From Moduliflexus sp964602655 (GTDB lineage Bacteria; Moduliflexota; Moduliflexia; Moduliflexales; Moduliflexaceae): DNA of 64,000 nt. A model generated the notes under the pieces. It worked only from the letters and a program-made list of their open reading frames with translations. It was not told the origin of the DNA and searched no databases. Numbering within the stretch: the stretch's first letter is position 1; every line of letters starts with the position of its first letter. Location: the NCBI GenBank assembly GCA_964602655.1, contig CAZRSF010000016.1:28269-92268 (forward strand). The letters are read 5' to 3'. The position numbers and the translations under genes were made by a program. This document shows positions 34,151-43,900 of this stretch, one piece after another.

Positions 34151-35515
34151 ATGGCAGAACTTGGCGCGTCATGGCAATTAGCGGCAAAACAGGCGAAACA
34201 TCCCGTTGTGGATGTAGAAGAGCCGAATTTATTTCGGGACATGTTCCCGTATAGCGAAGTCCCCAAAACCATCTTTGACGGAGAAGTTGTGGATGTGAAG
34301 CCCGCGCCGGAAATCTGGATGACGGATACCACCTTTCGCGATGGGCAGCAAGCGCGGACGCCGTTTACGGTGGAGCAAATCTCGAAACTCTATGATCTGA
34401 TGCACCGACTGAGCGGGCCGAACGGCGTGATCCGGCAGAGCGAGTTTTTCATTTATTCCGCGCAGGATCGCGAAGCCCTCGAAGAGGTGCGCAACAAAGG
34501 CTATGCGTATCCTGAGCCGACGGCCTGGATTCGGGCGAACGCGCAGGATTTGGAATTGGTGAAGCAGGTCGGCATTCAGGAAACCGGCATGTTGACCTCG
34601 ATATCCGATTATCATATTTTCTTGAAATTCCGCAAAACGCGGCGGCAGGTCTTGGATTCGTTTATGAGCGTGGTCAAGGCGGCGGCTGAACTTGGCTTGA
34701 AGACAATCCGCTGCCATTACGAAGATGTGACCCGTGCCGATTTCTGGGGAACGGTCGTGCCGTTTACCGAAGAACTGCTGACGTTCACGTCGCAGGCCGG
34801 GCTGCGGCTGAAAATCCGGTTGTGCGACACGATGGGCTACGGCCTGCCGTATCCGGGCGTGGCGCTGCCGCGTTCCATTCAGAAAATGGTCTTTTACCTC
34901 CAGCGCGAATTCGGCATTCCGTCCGAAAATTTGGAATGGCACGGGCATAACGATTTTCACAAAGTGCATATCAATTCCGTGACCGCCTGGCTGTCCGGCA
35001 TTGCCTCGGTGAACGGCGCGATTCTGAGCCTCGGCGAGCGCACCGGCAATTCGCCCATCGAAGCGTTGGCGGTGGAATACGCCTCGCTGACCGGCAGCAC
35101 GAATGGCATGGATTTGTCGGCGATTACCGATATTGCGAATTATATGCGAGAAATCGGCTATACCGTGCCGGGAAATTATCCGTTCTGCGGCGACCGCTTC
35201 AATGTGACGATGGCCGGGATTCATGCCGACGGCGTGATGAAAAATGAGGAGATTTACAATATTTTCGATACCGATAAAATCCTGAAACGTCCGCTCGGCG
35301 TCCACATCACGAACCGTTCCGGCATCGCCGGCGTCGGGTTCTGGGTGAACGAACAACTGCATCGGCGCGGATTGGCCGTGTTGGATAAGCGCGATCCCCG
35401 CGTGGCCGCGATGTTCGAATGGGTCGAAGCGCAATATGAATCCGGGCGCGAAACCGCGATTTCGCCGGAAGAAATGATGGCGCAGTTCAGACTGCATTTC
35501 CCGGAATTCGCATAA
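34151..35515 (+). CDS. Re-type citrate synthase-like HMGL-family enzyme
   Basis: A 454-residue enzyme of the 2-isopropylmalate/homocitrate synthase superfamily. Its order of motifs (WMTDTTFRDGQQARTPFTVEQ, GPNGVIRQSEFFIYS, IQETGMLTSISDYHIFLK, HYEDVTRADFWG, CDTMGYGLPYPG, EWHGHNDFHK, GERTGNSPIEA) resembles what I recall of the Re-citrate synthases of anaerobes such as Clostridium kluyveri, rather than LeuA. These condense oxaloacetate and acetyl-CoA with Re stereochemistry and need a divalent metal, held here by the Asp of TDTTFRDGQ and HGHND. The start at 34151 has a GGAGG site and MAELGASW beginning; earlier ATGs at 34109 and 34142 are less likely. No LeuA-like regulatory domain is present. 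Confidence 0.78.
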   Translation: MAELGASWQLAAKQAKHPVVDVEEPNLFRDMFPYSEVPKTIFDGEVVDVKPAPEIWMTDTTFRDGQQARTPFTVEQISKLYDLMHRLSGPNGVIRQSEFFIYSAQDREALEEVRNKGYAYPEPTAWIRANAQDLELVKQVGIQETGMLTSISDYHIFLKFRKTRRQVLDSFMSVVKAAAELGLKTIRCHYEDVTRADFWGTVVPFTEELLTFTSQAGLRLKIRLCDTMGYGLPYPGVALPRSIQKMVFYLQREFGIPSENLEWHGHNDFHKVHINSVTAWLSGIASVNGAILSLGERTGNSPIEALAVEYASLTGSTNGMDLSAITDIANYMREIGYTVPGNYPFCGDRFNVTMAGIHADGVMKNEEIYNIFDTDKILKRPLGVHITNRSGIAGVGFWVNEQLHRRGLAVLDKRDPRVAAMFEWVEAQYESGRETAISPEEMMAQFRLHFPEFA

Positions 35516-35531
35516 TGTCAGAGCGATCAGG

Positions 35532-35576
35532 GGCTGTTTCGGAGCGCGTCGCGAGATCGCGCTTCCCGAAACGGCC
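35532..35576. terminator. GC-rich inverted repeat after the citrate-synthase-like gene
   Basis: Arms GGCTGTTTCGGAGCGCG and CGCGCTTCCCGAAACGGCC pair with a few mismatches. It may end the upstream transcript, but no T-run follows. Confidence 0.45.
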
Positions 35577-35581
35577 TGCTG

Positions 35582-37504
35582 ATGCGTATGTCCTCGATGA
35601 ATACATCTGAAGAGTCCGCCACGCCGCCAGCCCAACCCGTTTTGGATACGCTCTTTGTCTATGGCACGTTGAACGATCCGTATGTGCGTCGTTTAGTGAC
35701 TGGAGAAACCCTTCCTGTCAACGATGCGATTCTGTACAACTATCGCCGCATTCATCCCAAAAGCGGGTATCCGATTGCCGTGCCCTGGAGCGGCTCGAAA
35801 ATCGAAGGCGCGGTCGTCTATCAGATCACGCCGGAGATTCTGAAAAAATTAGACGATTACGAGTCCGAAGGCACGCTGTTCGCCCGCGAAGTCGTCACTG
35901 TGCATGTCGGCGAGCAGACGTTTCCGGCGTATGTCTATACCGGCATTATCGCCGCCCTCAAACCCTATTTCAAAAAGGGCGTGGGGATGCGGGATCGGAT
36001 CGAAGCCTTCATCGAAAAACAGGTCAGCAACCTGCTTGAAGCCAAAGCCGCGACCTACATGCACAAAGATTTTGACCATCAGGGCTTGCCGCTTCAAGTG
36101 ACCAAAGAACTGCTGACGGAAGAAACGCATTCCCTGATGCGGGAATATTTTCAGGAAGCCGGGCTGCCCGTGTTTATCATCAAACACGAGTTGGAACATG
36201 CCGACATTCCCTCCCTCGATTGGATCAAATACGCCCCCAACGCCGCAGAATACGCCGACGAGTATATCAAATTGGCCGTCAAATTCATGATTTTCAACCA
36301 GGTGGAAGAACGTTTCCGCCATGAATTCTGCCCCTACGTCAAGACCGCAGACGAATACTACCGGCATACGGTGTCCGCCATGATGGCGTTGAAACTACTC
36401 GTGTCCAATTACCGGCAGCTTCAATTAGCGATGTTCGAAGTGAGCGCCGACACCTATGATCCGTCGTTTTCCTACGTAGATTATGCGGTCGCCGCGATTT
36501 TTATCGCAAAAGAATTGTACACGGATGCGCAGGCCAAAGAAATAGCAGACTGGATTCGTGAAAACCGCCGCACCGGCGCCATTCCGTTGGGCGCGGAATT
36601 GGAATTTTCCAACATCGGCGGGCGCGTCATCGGAGCGAAAGAAGGGGACGATCCGAAATTCGACGGATTTTATTATTTTTATGATTTCGATCTGATGCGT
36701 CGCGGCTGGAAATTGGGCGCACATGTGGACGATCACGGCTTTCTCACCACCACGCATACGCGCACGCGCGGCTTTCTCGAACTCGCCTTCGGGCGCTACA
36801 AGCTCTTGGGCGATGTGTCGAAACCTGCCACGCAAGACCCCTGGATTCTCAGCCAGATGATCGAGTTAGCGATTCGCTATCTCGCCATTCGCCCCCACAG
36901 CCTGCATATCAGCATGCAAATCCCCCAAAATAGGCCGTTTCAACACATTTCAGACCCGGATTTGCTCCTCTGCCTGCTGTTGTTAGGCGGCGATTTACGC
37001 CATGACGAACACGGGACGCTGCGGGAAATGCGCATCTACCGCAAAGACATCATTCGCGAGTCGCGCAACGTGCATTTTTCCAGGCTGAACCGTCATCATA
37101 CCGCGACAGATGAGACGAAATGGAACGCCGTTGTGGAATATCAATTCTCTCGTTTATTTTTCGATTACGACTATCAACCGCTGATTATGGCCGCCAAGGG
37201 CTTTCAATTGGGCGCGAACCCGTTTCCGCTGCGCGGCGGGAAAAATTACCCGACCGCAGAACATGAACACACCAGAACCCTGGAGGATTTCCTGATCCGC
37301 TGGGCTGAACATCCGACCCCGGTCAGCAGCGTCGTGTTAGCGCGTTTTATCAGCCTGGTCGAAGAAGGCTTGACATACGAAATACAGACAATCGCGTCCA
37401 AAAAGTATGCCCAATACGCGCAGCGGATTTTGGGGCGTATCGAAGAACAATTGCACCAGCGCAATCACCTGATCCAGACCTACTATGCCTACAACAACAG
37501 CTAA
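35582..37504 (+). CDS. Gamma-glutamylcyclotransferase-like domain fused to a GCS/amidoligase-like domain
   Basis: A 640-residue protein. Residues about 20-125 form a GGCT/AIG2-like fold (TLFVYGTLNDPYVRR at the start, LYNYRRIH, LDDYESEGTLFAREVVTV). The larger C-terminal region contains GAELEFSNIGGRVIGA near residue 340, an acidic strand like the metal-binding motif of glutamate-cysteine ligase and related amidoligases, and later HVDDHGFLTTTHTRTRG and AEHEHTRTLEDF. The combination suggests gamma-glutamyl bond making and breaking in one chain, but this is inference. The start is uncertain (35582 or 35597), with no clear ribosome site. The next gene overlaps by 20 nt. Confidence 0.65.
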   Translation: MRMSSMNTSEESATPPAQPVLDTLFVYGTLNDPYVRRLVTGETLPVNDAILYNYRRIHPKSGYPIAVPWSGSKIEGAVVYQITPEILKKLDDYESEGTLFAREVVTVHVGEQTFPAYVYTGIIAALKPYFKKGVGMRDRIEAFIEKQVSNLLEAKAATYMHKDFDHQGLPLQVTKELLTEETHSLMREYFQEAGLPVFIIKHELEHADIPSLDWIKYAPNAAEYADEYIKLAVKFMIFNQVEERFRHEFCPYVKTADEYYRHTVSAMMALKLLVSNYRQLQLAMFEVSADTYDPSFSYVDYAVAAIFIAKELYTDAQAKEIADWIRENRRTGAIPLGAELEFSNIGGRVIGAKEGDDPKFDGFYYFYDFDLMRRGWKLGAHVDDHGFLTTTHTRTRGFLELAFGRYKLLGDVSKPATQDPWILSQMIELAIRYLAIRPHSLHISMQIPQNRPFQHISDPDLLLCLLLLGGDLRHDEHGTLREMRIYRKDIIRESRNVHFSRLNRHHTATDETKWNAVVEYQFSRLFFDYDYQPLIMAAKGFQLGANPFPLRGGKNYPTAEHEHTRTLEDFLIRWAEHPTPVSSVVLARFISLVEEGLTYEIQTIASKKYAQYAQRILGRIEEQLHQRNHLIQTYYAYNNS

Positions 37505-37985
37505 ACTCTATCTGATTAAAACCATCGAAGAACATCGCGAGGAATTGATTCTTCGAATTTGTCGCCAATTACAGGCGTATACGCATTCGCATTACGAGAC
37601 AATTCCCTTCGAACGCCATCAGGAACGCGAAGAACGTTTTCTCAATGTGATTCTGGAGACGCTGCGCGACGAACAATCCGAAGCCTTGAGCCTCTATCTC
37701 GAAGACCTTGTCGTGCAGCGCGCCAATGAAGGGTATGCGCTGCAAGAGCTTGAGGAAGCATTCGAGATTGTGAAAGATACGCTTTGGCAGGCGTTAGCCA
37801 GATACTGGCCGATTGAAGAATCCGTCATCGAAGGCATGGCAATCCTTAAGAAGTTGTTCAAAGACATTCATTCCTCGTTAGGGCCATTATATTTTCAGAA
37901 CAGTTACCAATTTTCCGCCGAAAAATTCGATGGGATGCGCCGCAAATTTGCCGAATATCGTCATACAAAAACCGGCGCGCTGTAA
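37485..37985 (+). CDS. Helical protein, possibly RsbRD-like sensor domain
   Basis: A 166-residue all-helical protein (KLYLIKTIEEHREELILRICRQLQAY, ERHQEREERFLNVILETLRDEQ, EEAFEIVKDTLWQALARYW) resembling the RsbRD N-terminal sensory domain of stress-signalling proteins. No catalytic motif is seen. It overlaps the fusion gene by 20 nt, so the two are translationally coupled and probably work together. Function unknown. Confidence 0.55.
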   Translation: MPTTTAKLYLIKTIEEHREELILRICRQLQAYTHSHYETIPFERHQEREERFLNVILETLRDEQSEALSLYLEDLVVQRANEGYALQELEEAFEIVKDTLWQALARYWPIEESVIEGMAILKKLFKDIHSSLGPLYFQNSYQFSAEKFDGMRRKFAEYRHTKTGAL

Positions 37986-38142
37986 CCGCGCTAAAGAACA
38001 TGCGAGGCGCGCTCGCCGCGAATCGAAGGACGCCCGCAGCAACAGATTTCTTGCGTTCTTGCGCAATTGAAAACTTGACATTCCTTCTTACATCCTTGCA
38101 TGGTGGTTTGTACGGCATTATTCGATGGTATCGAACAACATC

Positions 38143-38181
38143 CTCCCCAATCCCTCCTTCAATGAGGAAGGGGTTGGGGAG
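38143..38181. repeat. Short palindrome related to the GGGAGGGG repeats
   Basis: CTCCCCAATCCCTCCTT and AGGAAGGGGTTGGGGAG pair almost perfectly around CAATG. It is a reduced relative of the elements at 10279 and 11282 and could act as a terminator. The rest of 37986-38259 shows nothing else. Confidence 0.7.
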
Positions 38182-38259
38182 AGTTGCATAATATAGTGTG
38201 AGTCACGAAAATGTCATTCCGCGCATCATCTTCGTTTGCGGCACAGAGGAGACAACGTT

Positions 38260-38652
38260 ATGGATAAAATGGACGAATTGGAACAGCGCCTGAGGGATTA
38301 TGCGCAACAAGCCCGTCGCGCCGAAGAAGTGGCATTGGAATCGCTTCGCGCCTACCCGGAACGTTCGCAGCAAGTGATGCCCAACGACGTCCTGCGCCGG
38401 GAACTCCTCCGTCATCATACCCGCACGCTGTTGATTGATGAGATCAAAGAATGGATTGATGAACTCAAGGGGATTCGTCTGTATCAATTGTATCGTGAAA
38501 ATGACGACGGCAATTCTGTCCCGCATGGCGCACGGCAATACATGACGGAACGCGAAGCCGAAGAAGTGAACGCCGCGTTCGAATCCAATAACGAACGCCT
38601 ACGCTGGAAACCGATTGATTTGTTCGACGACCAGGATGCCGCGCAGGAATAA
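38260..38652 (+). CDS. Hypothetical protein with N-terminal coiled coil
   Basis: A 130-residue, strongly charged protein. The first 30 residues (MDKMDELEQRLRDYAQQARR) look coiled-coil; the remainder is mixed, ending KPIDLFDDQDAAQE. AGAGGAGA precedes the ATG at 38260, which supports this start over the one 24 nt earlier. Not recognised; stands alone and is followed by a terminator-like palindrome. Confidence 0.6.
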   Translation: MDKMDELEQRLRDYAQQARRAEEVALESLRAYPERSQQVMPNDVLRRELLRHHTRTLLIDEIKEWIDELKGIRLYQLYRENDDGNSVPHGARQYMTEREAEEVNAAFESNNERLRWKPIDLFDDQDAAQE

Positions 38653-38681
38653 GGGGATTGAATCGTAAGAAGATGGACAAA

Positions 38682-38718
38682 GCTGTCAGACACTTCCAAA
38701 GTGTCTGACAGCGTTTTT
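38682..38718. terminator. CTGTCAGACAC palindrome with T-run
   Basis: GCTGTCAGACACTT/AAGTGTCTGACAGC with a CCA loop followed by G and six T residues, 30 nt after the preceding gene. It has the structure of an intrinsic terminator and belongs to the dispersed family. Confidence 0.8.
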
Positions 38719-38791
38719 TATTCCGCGTGAATTTTACGATTTGCCACACCAATAACATAGACAGAAATGCCGTGGGCTTCAGGAAATAAAA

Positions 38792-39100
38792 ATGAATTAC
38801 ATAGAATTTCTTGCAGTTGCGATTATCATAAGCATACTCTGCTCATTTATTGGGGTCGGCATAATCAACGAATTGCCTCGAATGGGCGAGAAAGATCAAA
38901 TAACCATCTCATGGGAAGTTTGTTTTGTCGGGCTTGGCATTTTTCAAATTTTGGTTCCTTGGCTGACCTCTCTTTTCTGGGTAAAAAAGATGAAATGGCG
39001 ACTTATTTTTCTAATATGCTTCATCATCGCCTTTCTTATCGTCAATGGGGCGTTTGGCGGCTTAATCGCGTTTGATAAAGCCTGGCGACGTGGATTATAA
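38792..39100 (+). CDS. Small membrane protein (102 aa)
   Basis: Three hydrophobic helices (FLAVAIIISILCSFIGVGII, VCFVGLGIFQILVPWLTSLF, LIFLICFIIAFLIVNGAFGG) with short basic loops (KKMKWR, KAWRRGL). An AGGA site precedes the ATG. No family recognised. A different frame over the same DNA is less plausible because it lacks this regular membrane pattern. Confidence 0.6.
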   Translation: MNYIEFLAVAIIISILCSFIGVGIINELPRMGEKDQITISWEVCFVGLGIFQILVPWLTSLFWVKKMKWRLIFLICFIIAFLIVNGAFGGLIAFDKAWRRGL

Positions 39101-39191
39101 CAGATTCTTTAACAGCGAACCCATCTGTCAGGCATTTTTCAGATGTAAACGCCTGCTCGCCACGACAAAACATTTCTTGCAAAAATTCTCA

Positions 39192-39220
39192 TTGACAAAC
39201 CTTCCCGCCTACCGAAAGGC
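39192..39220 (+). promoter_or_regulatory. Promoter-like segment before the DUF2271-like gene
   Basis: TTGACA, 17 nt, AAAGGC. The -35 is perfect, the -10 poor. The surrounding 45 nt are nearly repeated upstream of the alpha-2-macroglobulin gene. Confidence 0.35.
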
Positions 39221-39323
39221 TCAAGGTGATACCGGACAGCACGGAAAACCGAATTGTGCCTCGTGGTCGGAATCCGCATAATCAATTATACTAAACAGGA
39301 AGCTCAAAAAAGGAGATCGAATA

Positions 39324-40046
39324 ATGAAAATAAAGATGTTGTGCATGATGGGGCTGATATTGGGAATGATGCCGCAATTCGCGGCGGCAGAAGAATTGAC
39401 AACGCTCGCGACGGCGACAGGGAAAGCGCTGACAATTGAGGCAACCGCCGGGGAATACTGGGAAAATTCGTTCAGAGTGGCGCTCGTCAAAAAGATTAAG
39501 ACCACACCGCAAATTGCTATCTGGATCGAGGATACGCAGGGCAAATATTTAGACACGTTGTATGTGACGGAAAAGTTCGCGAAACAGACCTGGACGCGCA
39601 AGGACGACCTCACGTTCCGCTCGGAATCGCTGCCATATTGGATGCATAAACGCGCCGCTGCCGGACAGCAACCGCCCACGCGCAACGCGCCGCTGCCTGA
39701 TGCCGTCACGGGAGCGTCGCCGAAAACCGGTCTGACGCTGCATACCAAAGCCGTCACCGATTTGACCGACATCGTTGTGTTGATGGAACTGAATTCATCC
39801 TATGATGAGAATGACGCCTATCCGAACAAGGCGAAAGAAGGCGCGGCCAATTATAACGGTGTCTCCGGCCAGCCTGCGGTCGTGTATGCGGCGAAAGTGA
39901 ATTTGAGCCAGCCGGGCGCGTATCCATTCGAATTGATCGGCCACTCCAGCCCGTCGGGCGTTGACGGGCAATTGAACAGCGATGTCAGCAAACTCACCAC
40001 CGCCCTGAAAATTATCAGTAAAGCGGTCGTGACCACCCAGCCCTGA
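39324..40046 (+). CDS. Exported DUF2271-like protein
   Basis: A 240-residue protein with a signal peptide (MKIKMLCMMGLILGMMPQFAAA) cleaved near AAA-EE. The middle part has QIAIWIEDTQGKYLDTLYVTEK, ESLPYWMHKRA and the AVTGASPKTG segment, as in the DUF2271 periplasmic proteins, some of which sit beside flavin- or metal-dependent systems. The last residues TTQP and the stop codon come from a REP element (CCCTGAAAGGG) that runs over the end of the gene, so the natural C-terminus may have been altered. An AAAGGAG site lies upstream of the ATG. Confidence 0.68.
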   Translation: MKIKMLCMMGLILGMMPQFAAAEELTTLATATGKALTIEATAGEYWENSFRVALVKKIKTTPQIAIWIEDTQGKYLDTLYVTEKFAKQTWTRKDDLTFRSESLPYWMHKRAAAGQQPPTRNAPLPDAVTGASPKTGLTLHTKAVTDLTDIVVLMELNSSYDENDAYPNKAKEGAANYNGVSGQPAVVYAAKVNLSQPGAYPFELIGHSSPSGVDGQLNSDVSKLTTALKIISKAVVTTQP

Positions 40047-40209
40047 AAGGGCGCTATACGTCAGCGTAGGGCAACGCCCTACGAAAACGATGCGGGGATA
40101 ACGTCCGACGAACCGAATGTACCCATCGCCGCCGTATGACGTATCGCGATACACCTGTTCACAGGGCGTTGCCCTGTGCTGATATATTTCGCCCCGTTGG
40201 GGCTGAAAA
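40038..40209. repeat. REP-type repeat pair left of the RAYT gene
   Basis: Two palindromic units facing each other: CAGCCCTGAAAGGGCG with GTAGGGCAACGCCCTAC, and CAGGGCGTTGCCCTG with CGCCCCGTTGGGGCTG. The first supplies the stop codon of the preceding gene. Confidence 0.8.
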
Positions 40210-40224
40210 TGGAAGATTACGATT

Positions 40225-40677
40225 ATGGCGCAATCGTTGGTGAAAAATTACGTGCACGTCGTGTTCAGCACGAAACACCGACAGCCGTTGATTCATCCGC
40301 CGGTCGAACAGGAATTGCATGCGTACATGGGCGGCATTTGCAACGCATTGGAATGTTACCCGCTCACCATCGGCGGCTATATTGACCATGTGCATCTCCT
40401 TTGCATGTTGTCGAAAAAAATCGCGCTGATGAAATTTTTGGAAGAAATCAAGGCGCATTCGTCGAAATGGATCAAAACCAAAAGCGCGGAACTCCACAAT
40501 TTTTATTGGCAGGACGGCTACGGCGCGTTTTCCGTCAGCCCGACGCACGTTGACGCGGTGACGACGTATATCGCGCGGCAAAAAGAGCATCACGGCCAAA
40601 CCACCTATCAGGACGAACTTCGCACACTCTTTGAAAAAAACCGCGTCGAATACGATGAACGGTATGTGTGGGATTGA
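40225..40677 (+). CDS. REP-associated tyrosine transposase (IS200/Y1 family)
   Basis: A 150-residue single-stranded DNA transposase of the RAYT/TnpA-like group. HUH motif is HVH at residues 55-57 (YIDHVHLL); the catalytic Tyr is probably Tyr99 in DGYGAFSVS. N-terminal VKNYVHVVFSTKHRQP and C-terminal YIARQKEHHGQTTYQDEL are family segments. RAYTs cut and move the REP hairpins that flank them; REP units are present on both sides here, so the system may be active. The gene is intact. Confidence 0.92.
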   Translation: MAQSLVKNYVHVVFSTKHRQPLIHPPVEQELHAYMGGICNALECYPLTIGGYIDHVHLLCMLSKKIALMKFLEEIKAHSSKWIKTKSAELHNFYWQDGYGAFSVSPTHVDAVTTYIARQKEHHGQTTYQDELRTLFEKNRVEYDERYVWD

Positions 40678-40683
40678 CGCCAT

Positions 40684-40890
40684 CCAATAGCCCTGAAAGG
40701 GTACAATATGTCAGCGCAGCGAAACCCTGCGAATTCATGTGCAATGGGACAAAACCAGATATTGTCCGCGCCATCATTGGTTCGTAGGACGTTGCCCTGC
40801 GCTGACATATCGCGCCCTTTCAGGGCTATGGGGAGCAATTCCCCAGCCCTGAAAGGGCGCAATATGTCAGCGCAGGGTGAAACCCTGCGA
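40684..40890. repeat. REP-type repeat array right of the RAYT gene
   Basis: Three units with the core AGCCCTGAAAGGGCGCAATA and TGTCAGCGCAGGG..CCCTGCG, in alternating orientation (about 40688-40735, 40781-40830, 40840-40890). They match the left-hand unit in sequence. Nothing else is seen in 40678-40900. Confidence 0.85.
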
Positions 40891-40908
40891 AACTTGCAAA
40901 GATTCTCA

Positions 40909-40938
40909 TTGACAAACTTTCCCGCCTGCCGATAGACT
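40909..40938 (+). promoter_or_regulatory. Promoter of the alpha-2-macroglobulin gene
   Basis: TTGACA followed after 17-18 nt by ATAGACT, 60 nt before the start codon. It is a near copy of the segment at 39192. Confidence 0.45.
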
Positions 40939-40997
40939 CGATTTGTTAGCTCCGTATTCCCATTGTTGAAATTGTGCTTGTTCAGGAGGAACCATCT

Positions 40998-43900
40998 ATG
41001 AAAATCAATCTTGTAAAACTCTGTTTTCTGTTGTTTATGCTGTCCGCCGGATTAGCAGGCGCGGCAGAGCAGCCGTTAGAAATCATTTCCGCCACGCCGC
41101 AAGGGGATTTGAACTCCCTTGACGACGCGCAGGCGATTACCATCACTTTTAACCTGCCGGTCATCGCGCTTTCCGGCGTCGAGGCCAATGTGAAAGAAGT
41201 GCCAATTACGCTCGATCCGCCCGCCAGCGGCACGTTTCGCTGGATGGGAACTTCGACCTTGAGCTTCACGCCCGACGCGCCATTAGCGTTTTCAATGCGC
41301 TACGTCGCGACCGTGAAAGCTCCGGTCAAGGCCGTCACCGGCGAAACGCTCGCCGAAGATTACACGTTCTCGTTCGTGACGCCGCGCCCGCAGGTGAAGG
41401 ACTCGTTCCCGTATCAGGAACAGCAGCAAGTCGTCTTGCAATCGCCGATTTATCTGCAATTCGACCAGCCCGTTGATCCCGCCGAGGTCGCGAAATTCGC
41501 CACGCTGAACAAGGACGGCGCCAAAAAGTCCGCGCCGATTTCTGTCGTCGCCATCGAAAAGCAGGATATGGAGCAAGGGCAGGTGTACTGGCTGGAAGCC
41601 GGCAACGCGGCACAGGTCAAAATCCTGCCGCAGCAGCCGTTAGATATCGAAACAGTCTATACGCTGAAACTCAAAGCCGGATTGCCCGGAAAAGGCGGCA
41701 ATCTCGGCATGACGCAGCCCTACGAACTCAAATTCAAAACGTACAACAATTTCCGCGTTGACGGCCTGTTTCCGGCGCGAGATTGGGAATGCGGCGCAAC
41801 CTTTTATCCTGAACAAGGCATTCGGTTGACATTGAGCAATTCGGCAAGCGGCGACGCGCTGATGCAGCATCTGAAAATTGTCCCGGAAGCCGCGTTCGAG
41901 CAGGAAGAGATGTATGAAACCAACGAATTTTACCTGCAACCGAAATTCGAGCCGACCACAAAATATACCTTGACCGTGACCGCGGGGCTTCAGGATATTT
42001 TCGGCAACGAGCTAAAGGAAGATCAGAGTTTCGAATTTACCACCTCGGATTTTGCGCCTTATCTGACAATGCCGTCTGGACGCATGATTTCCGAAGCGTA
42101 TCTCGGAACGCGCTTCCCGGTCAAAGTGATGAACGTCACCGACGCACCGCTGCAAATGAAAACATACCGGACGCCTGAAGACGCCCTGAAAGCCGCGAAA
42201 ACGATGGGTAATTCCGAATTCGACCTCACCGATCCCGACGTTGATCGGACGTATCGCCCCGACATTATTCACAACAAAGTCGCGACGATGCCGTTCGATC
42301 TGAAAGAAGCCCTGCATGAAGGCGAAGAGACCGGCATGATCGGCTTGAAAATAGGCTTTAACTGGTGCGACGGTACGTTGCATGACTACAAATCGCTGAT
42401 TTTCCTGACGAATTTGTCCGTTTCCGCCAAATTCTCCGCGCTCAACAACCTCTTCTGGGTGACGAATTTGAAAGACTCGTCGCCGGTCGCGGACGCGGAG
42501 GTCGAACTCTACGACGAAAATCAGCAATTCCTCTGGAAGGGAAAAACCGACGATAGCGGCTTCGCAGAGTCGCCGGGCTGGAAGGAACTCGGCCTGAAAG
42601 CGACGAGTTCATGGGAACAGCCCTGGGTTTTCGCATTAGTGCGTTCCGGCAAAGATCAGGTGATTATCCATTCCAAAGACGGCACGGGGCTGTGGCCGTA
42701 TCGTTTCGGCATTTCCTACGAGCAGGCCGCCGAACATCAGACCAACGACGGCTATCTCTTCACCGAACGCGGCATTTATCGCCCCGGTGAAGAAGTGCGC
42801 ATCGTCGGCATTATCCGCGACAAACAGGCGGGTGAATTCGTGATTCCAAACGCGATGAAGGTTGACGTGATCGTGCGCGACCCGGAAGGCAAAGAGGTCT
42901 TCAAGCAGGAATTGCCGGTGTCGGAATTCGGCTCGATTCATTTCCCGATGACGCTCGCGTCGAACGCCAAACTCGGCGAATACGGCATCGAATGCAAGTT
43001 CCCGATGCCCGCGCATATCGAATTGCCGAAAGAGGACGCAGAGTATTTTAACCGCTCAGTGTATGGCAATTTCAAAGTCGAAGAGTTTCGCCCGGTGGAA
43101 TTCGAGGTCAAGGTTGATTTGCCCCAAACCGAATACATCAAGGGTGACGCCGCGAGTGGCAAAATCGGGGCGACGTATCTCTTCGGCGGCGCGGTGCGCA
43201 ATGTGCCGCTCGATTGGAACATCAGCCGCAGCTATCACATTTTCGAGCCGGAAGCCCCTGCGTTGAAAGGCTTTTCGTTCAATATTTACGACCGCAACTG
43301 GGGCGGCAGCGTGGCGCAGCAAACCGCCGCGCTCGACGATAAGGGCGAATATCAATTCGACTACACGCTGAAAGACGAGGATGTCGGCGCGTATGCCTAC
43401 ACCATCGAGGCGACCGTCACCGACACGAACAAGCGGCAGGTGTCGGGACGCCAGCAAGTCATCGTGCATGGCGGCGAATATTATATCGGCCTGAAACCGG
43501 CGAGTTTCTTCGCCAGCGTCAACAACGATTTCGTCCTTGAAACGGTTGCCGTGAATCCGCAGGAAACGCCGGTCGCGGGACAGAATTACACCGTGCAGGT
43601 CAAGCGCATCTGGTGGGAATCGGCACGGCGAGCCGGAAACGGCGGGCGGCTCTACTGGGAATCGGAGCAGAAAGAGGAAGTCGCGCAGGAATTTCAGGTG
43701 ACGAGCGCCGACGCCGCGCAGACATTGACGCTGAATCTTGATAAAGTCGGCTATTACAAAGTCGTGGCCGACGGCAAAGACGGGCGCGGCAATCCGATCA
43801 AATCGGAAGATTATTTCTACGCCGTCGGCGACGGCTATGCGGCGTGGCTGCGTTCTGACGACGATTACGTCGAAATCGTGGCGGACGCCAAAGCGTATCG

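Noticed and set aside
34229..35635. A 468-codon antisense frame over the citrate-synthase-like gene
   Set aside because: It is a shadow with no recognisable domain and no ribosome site.
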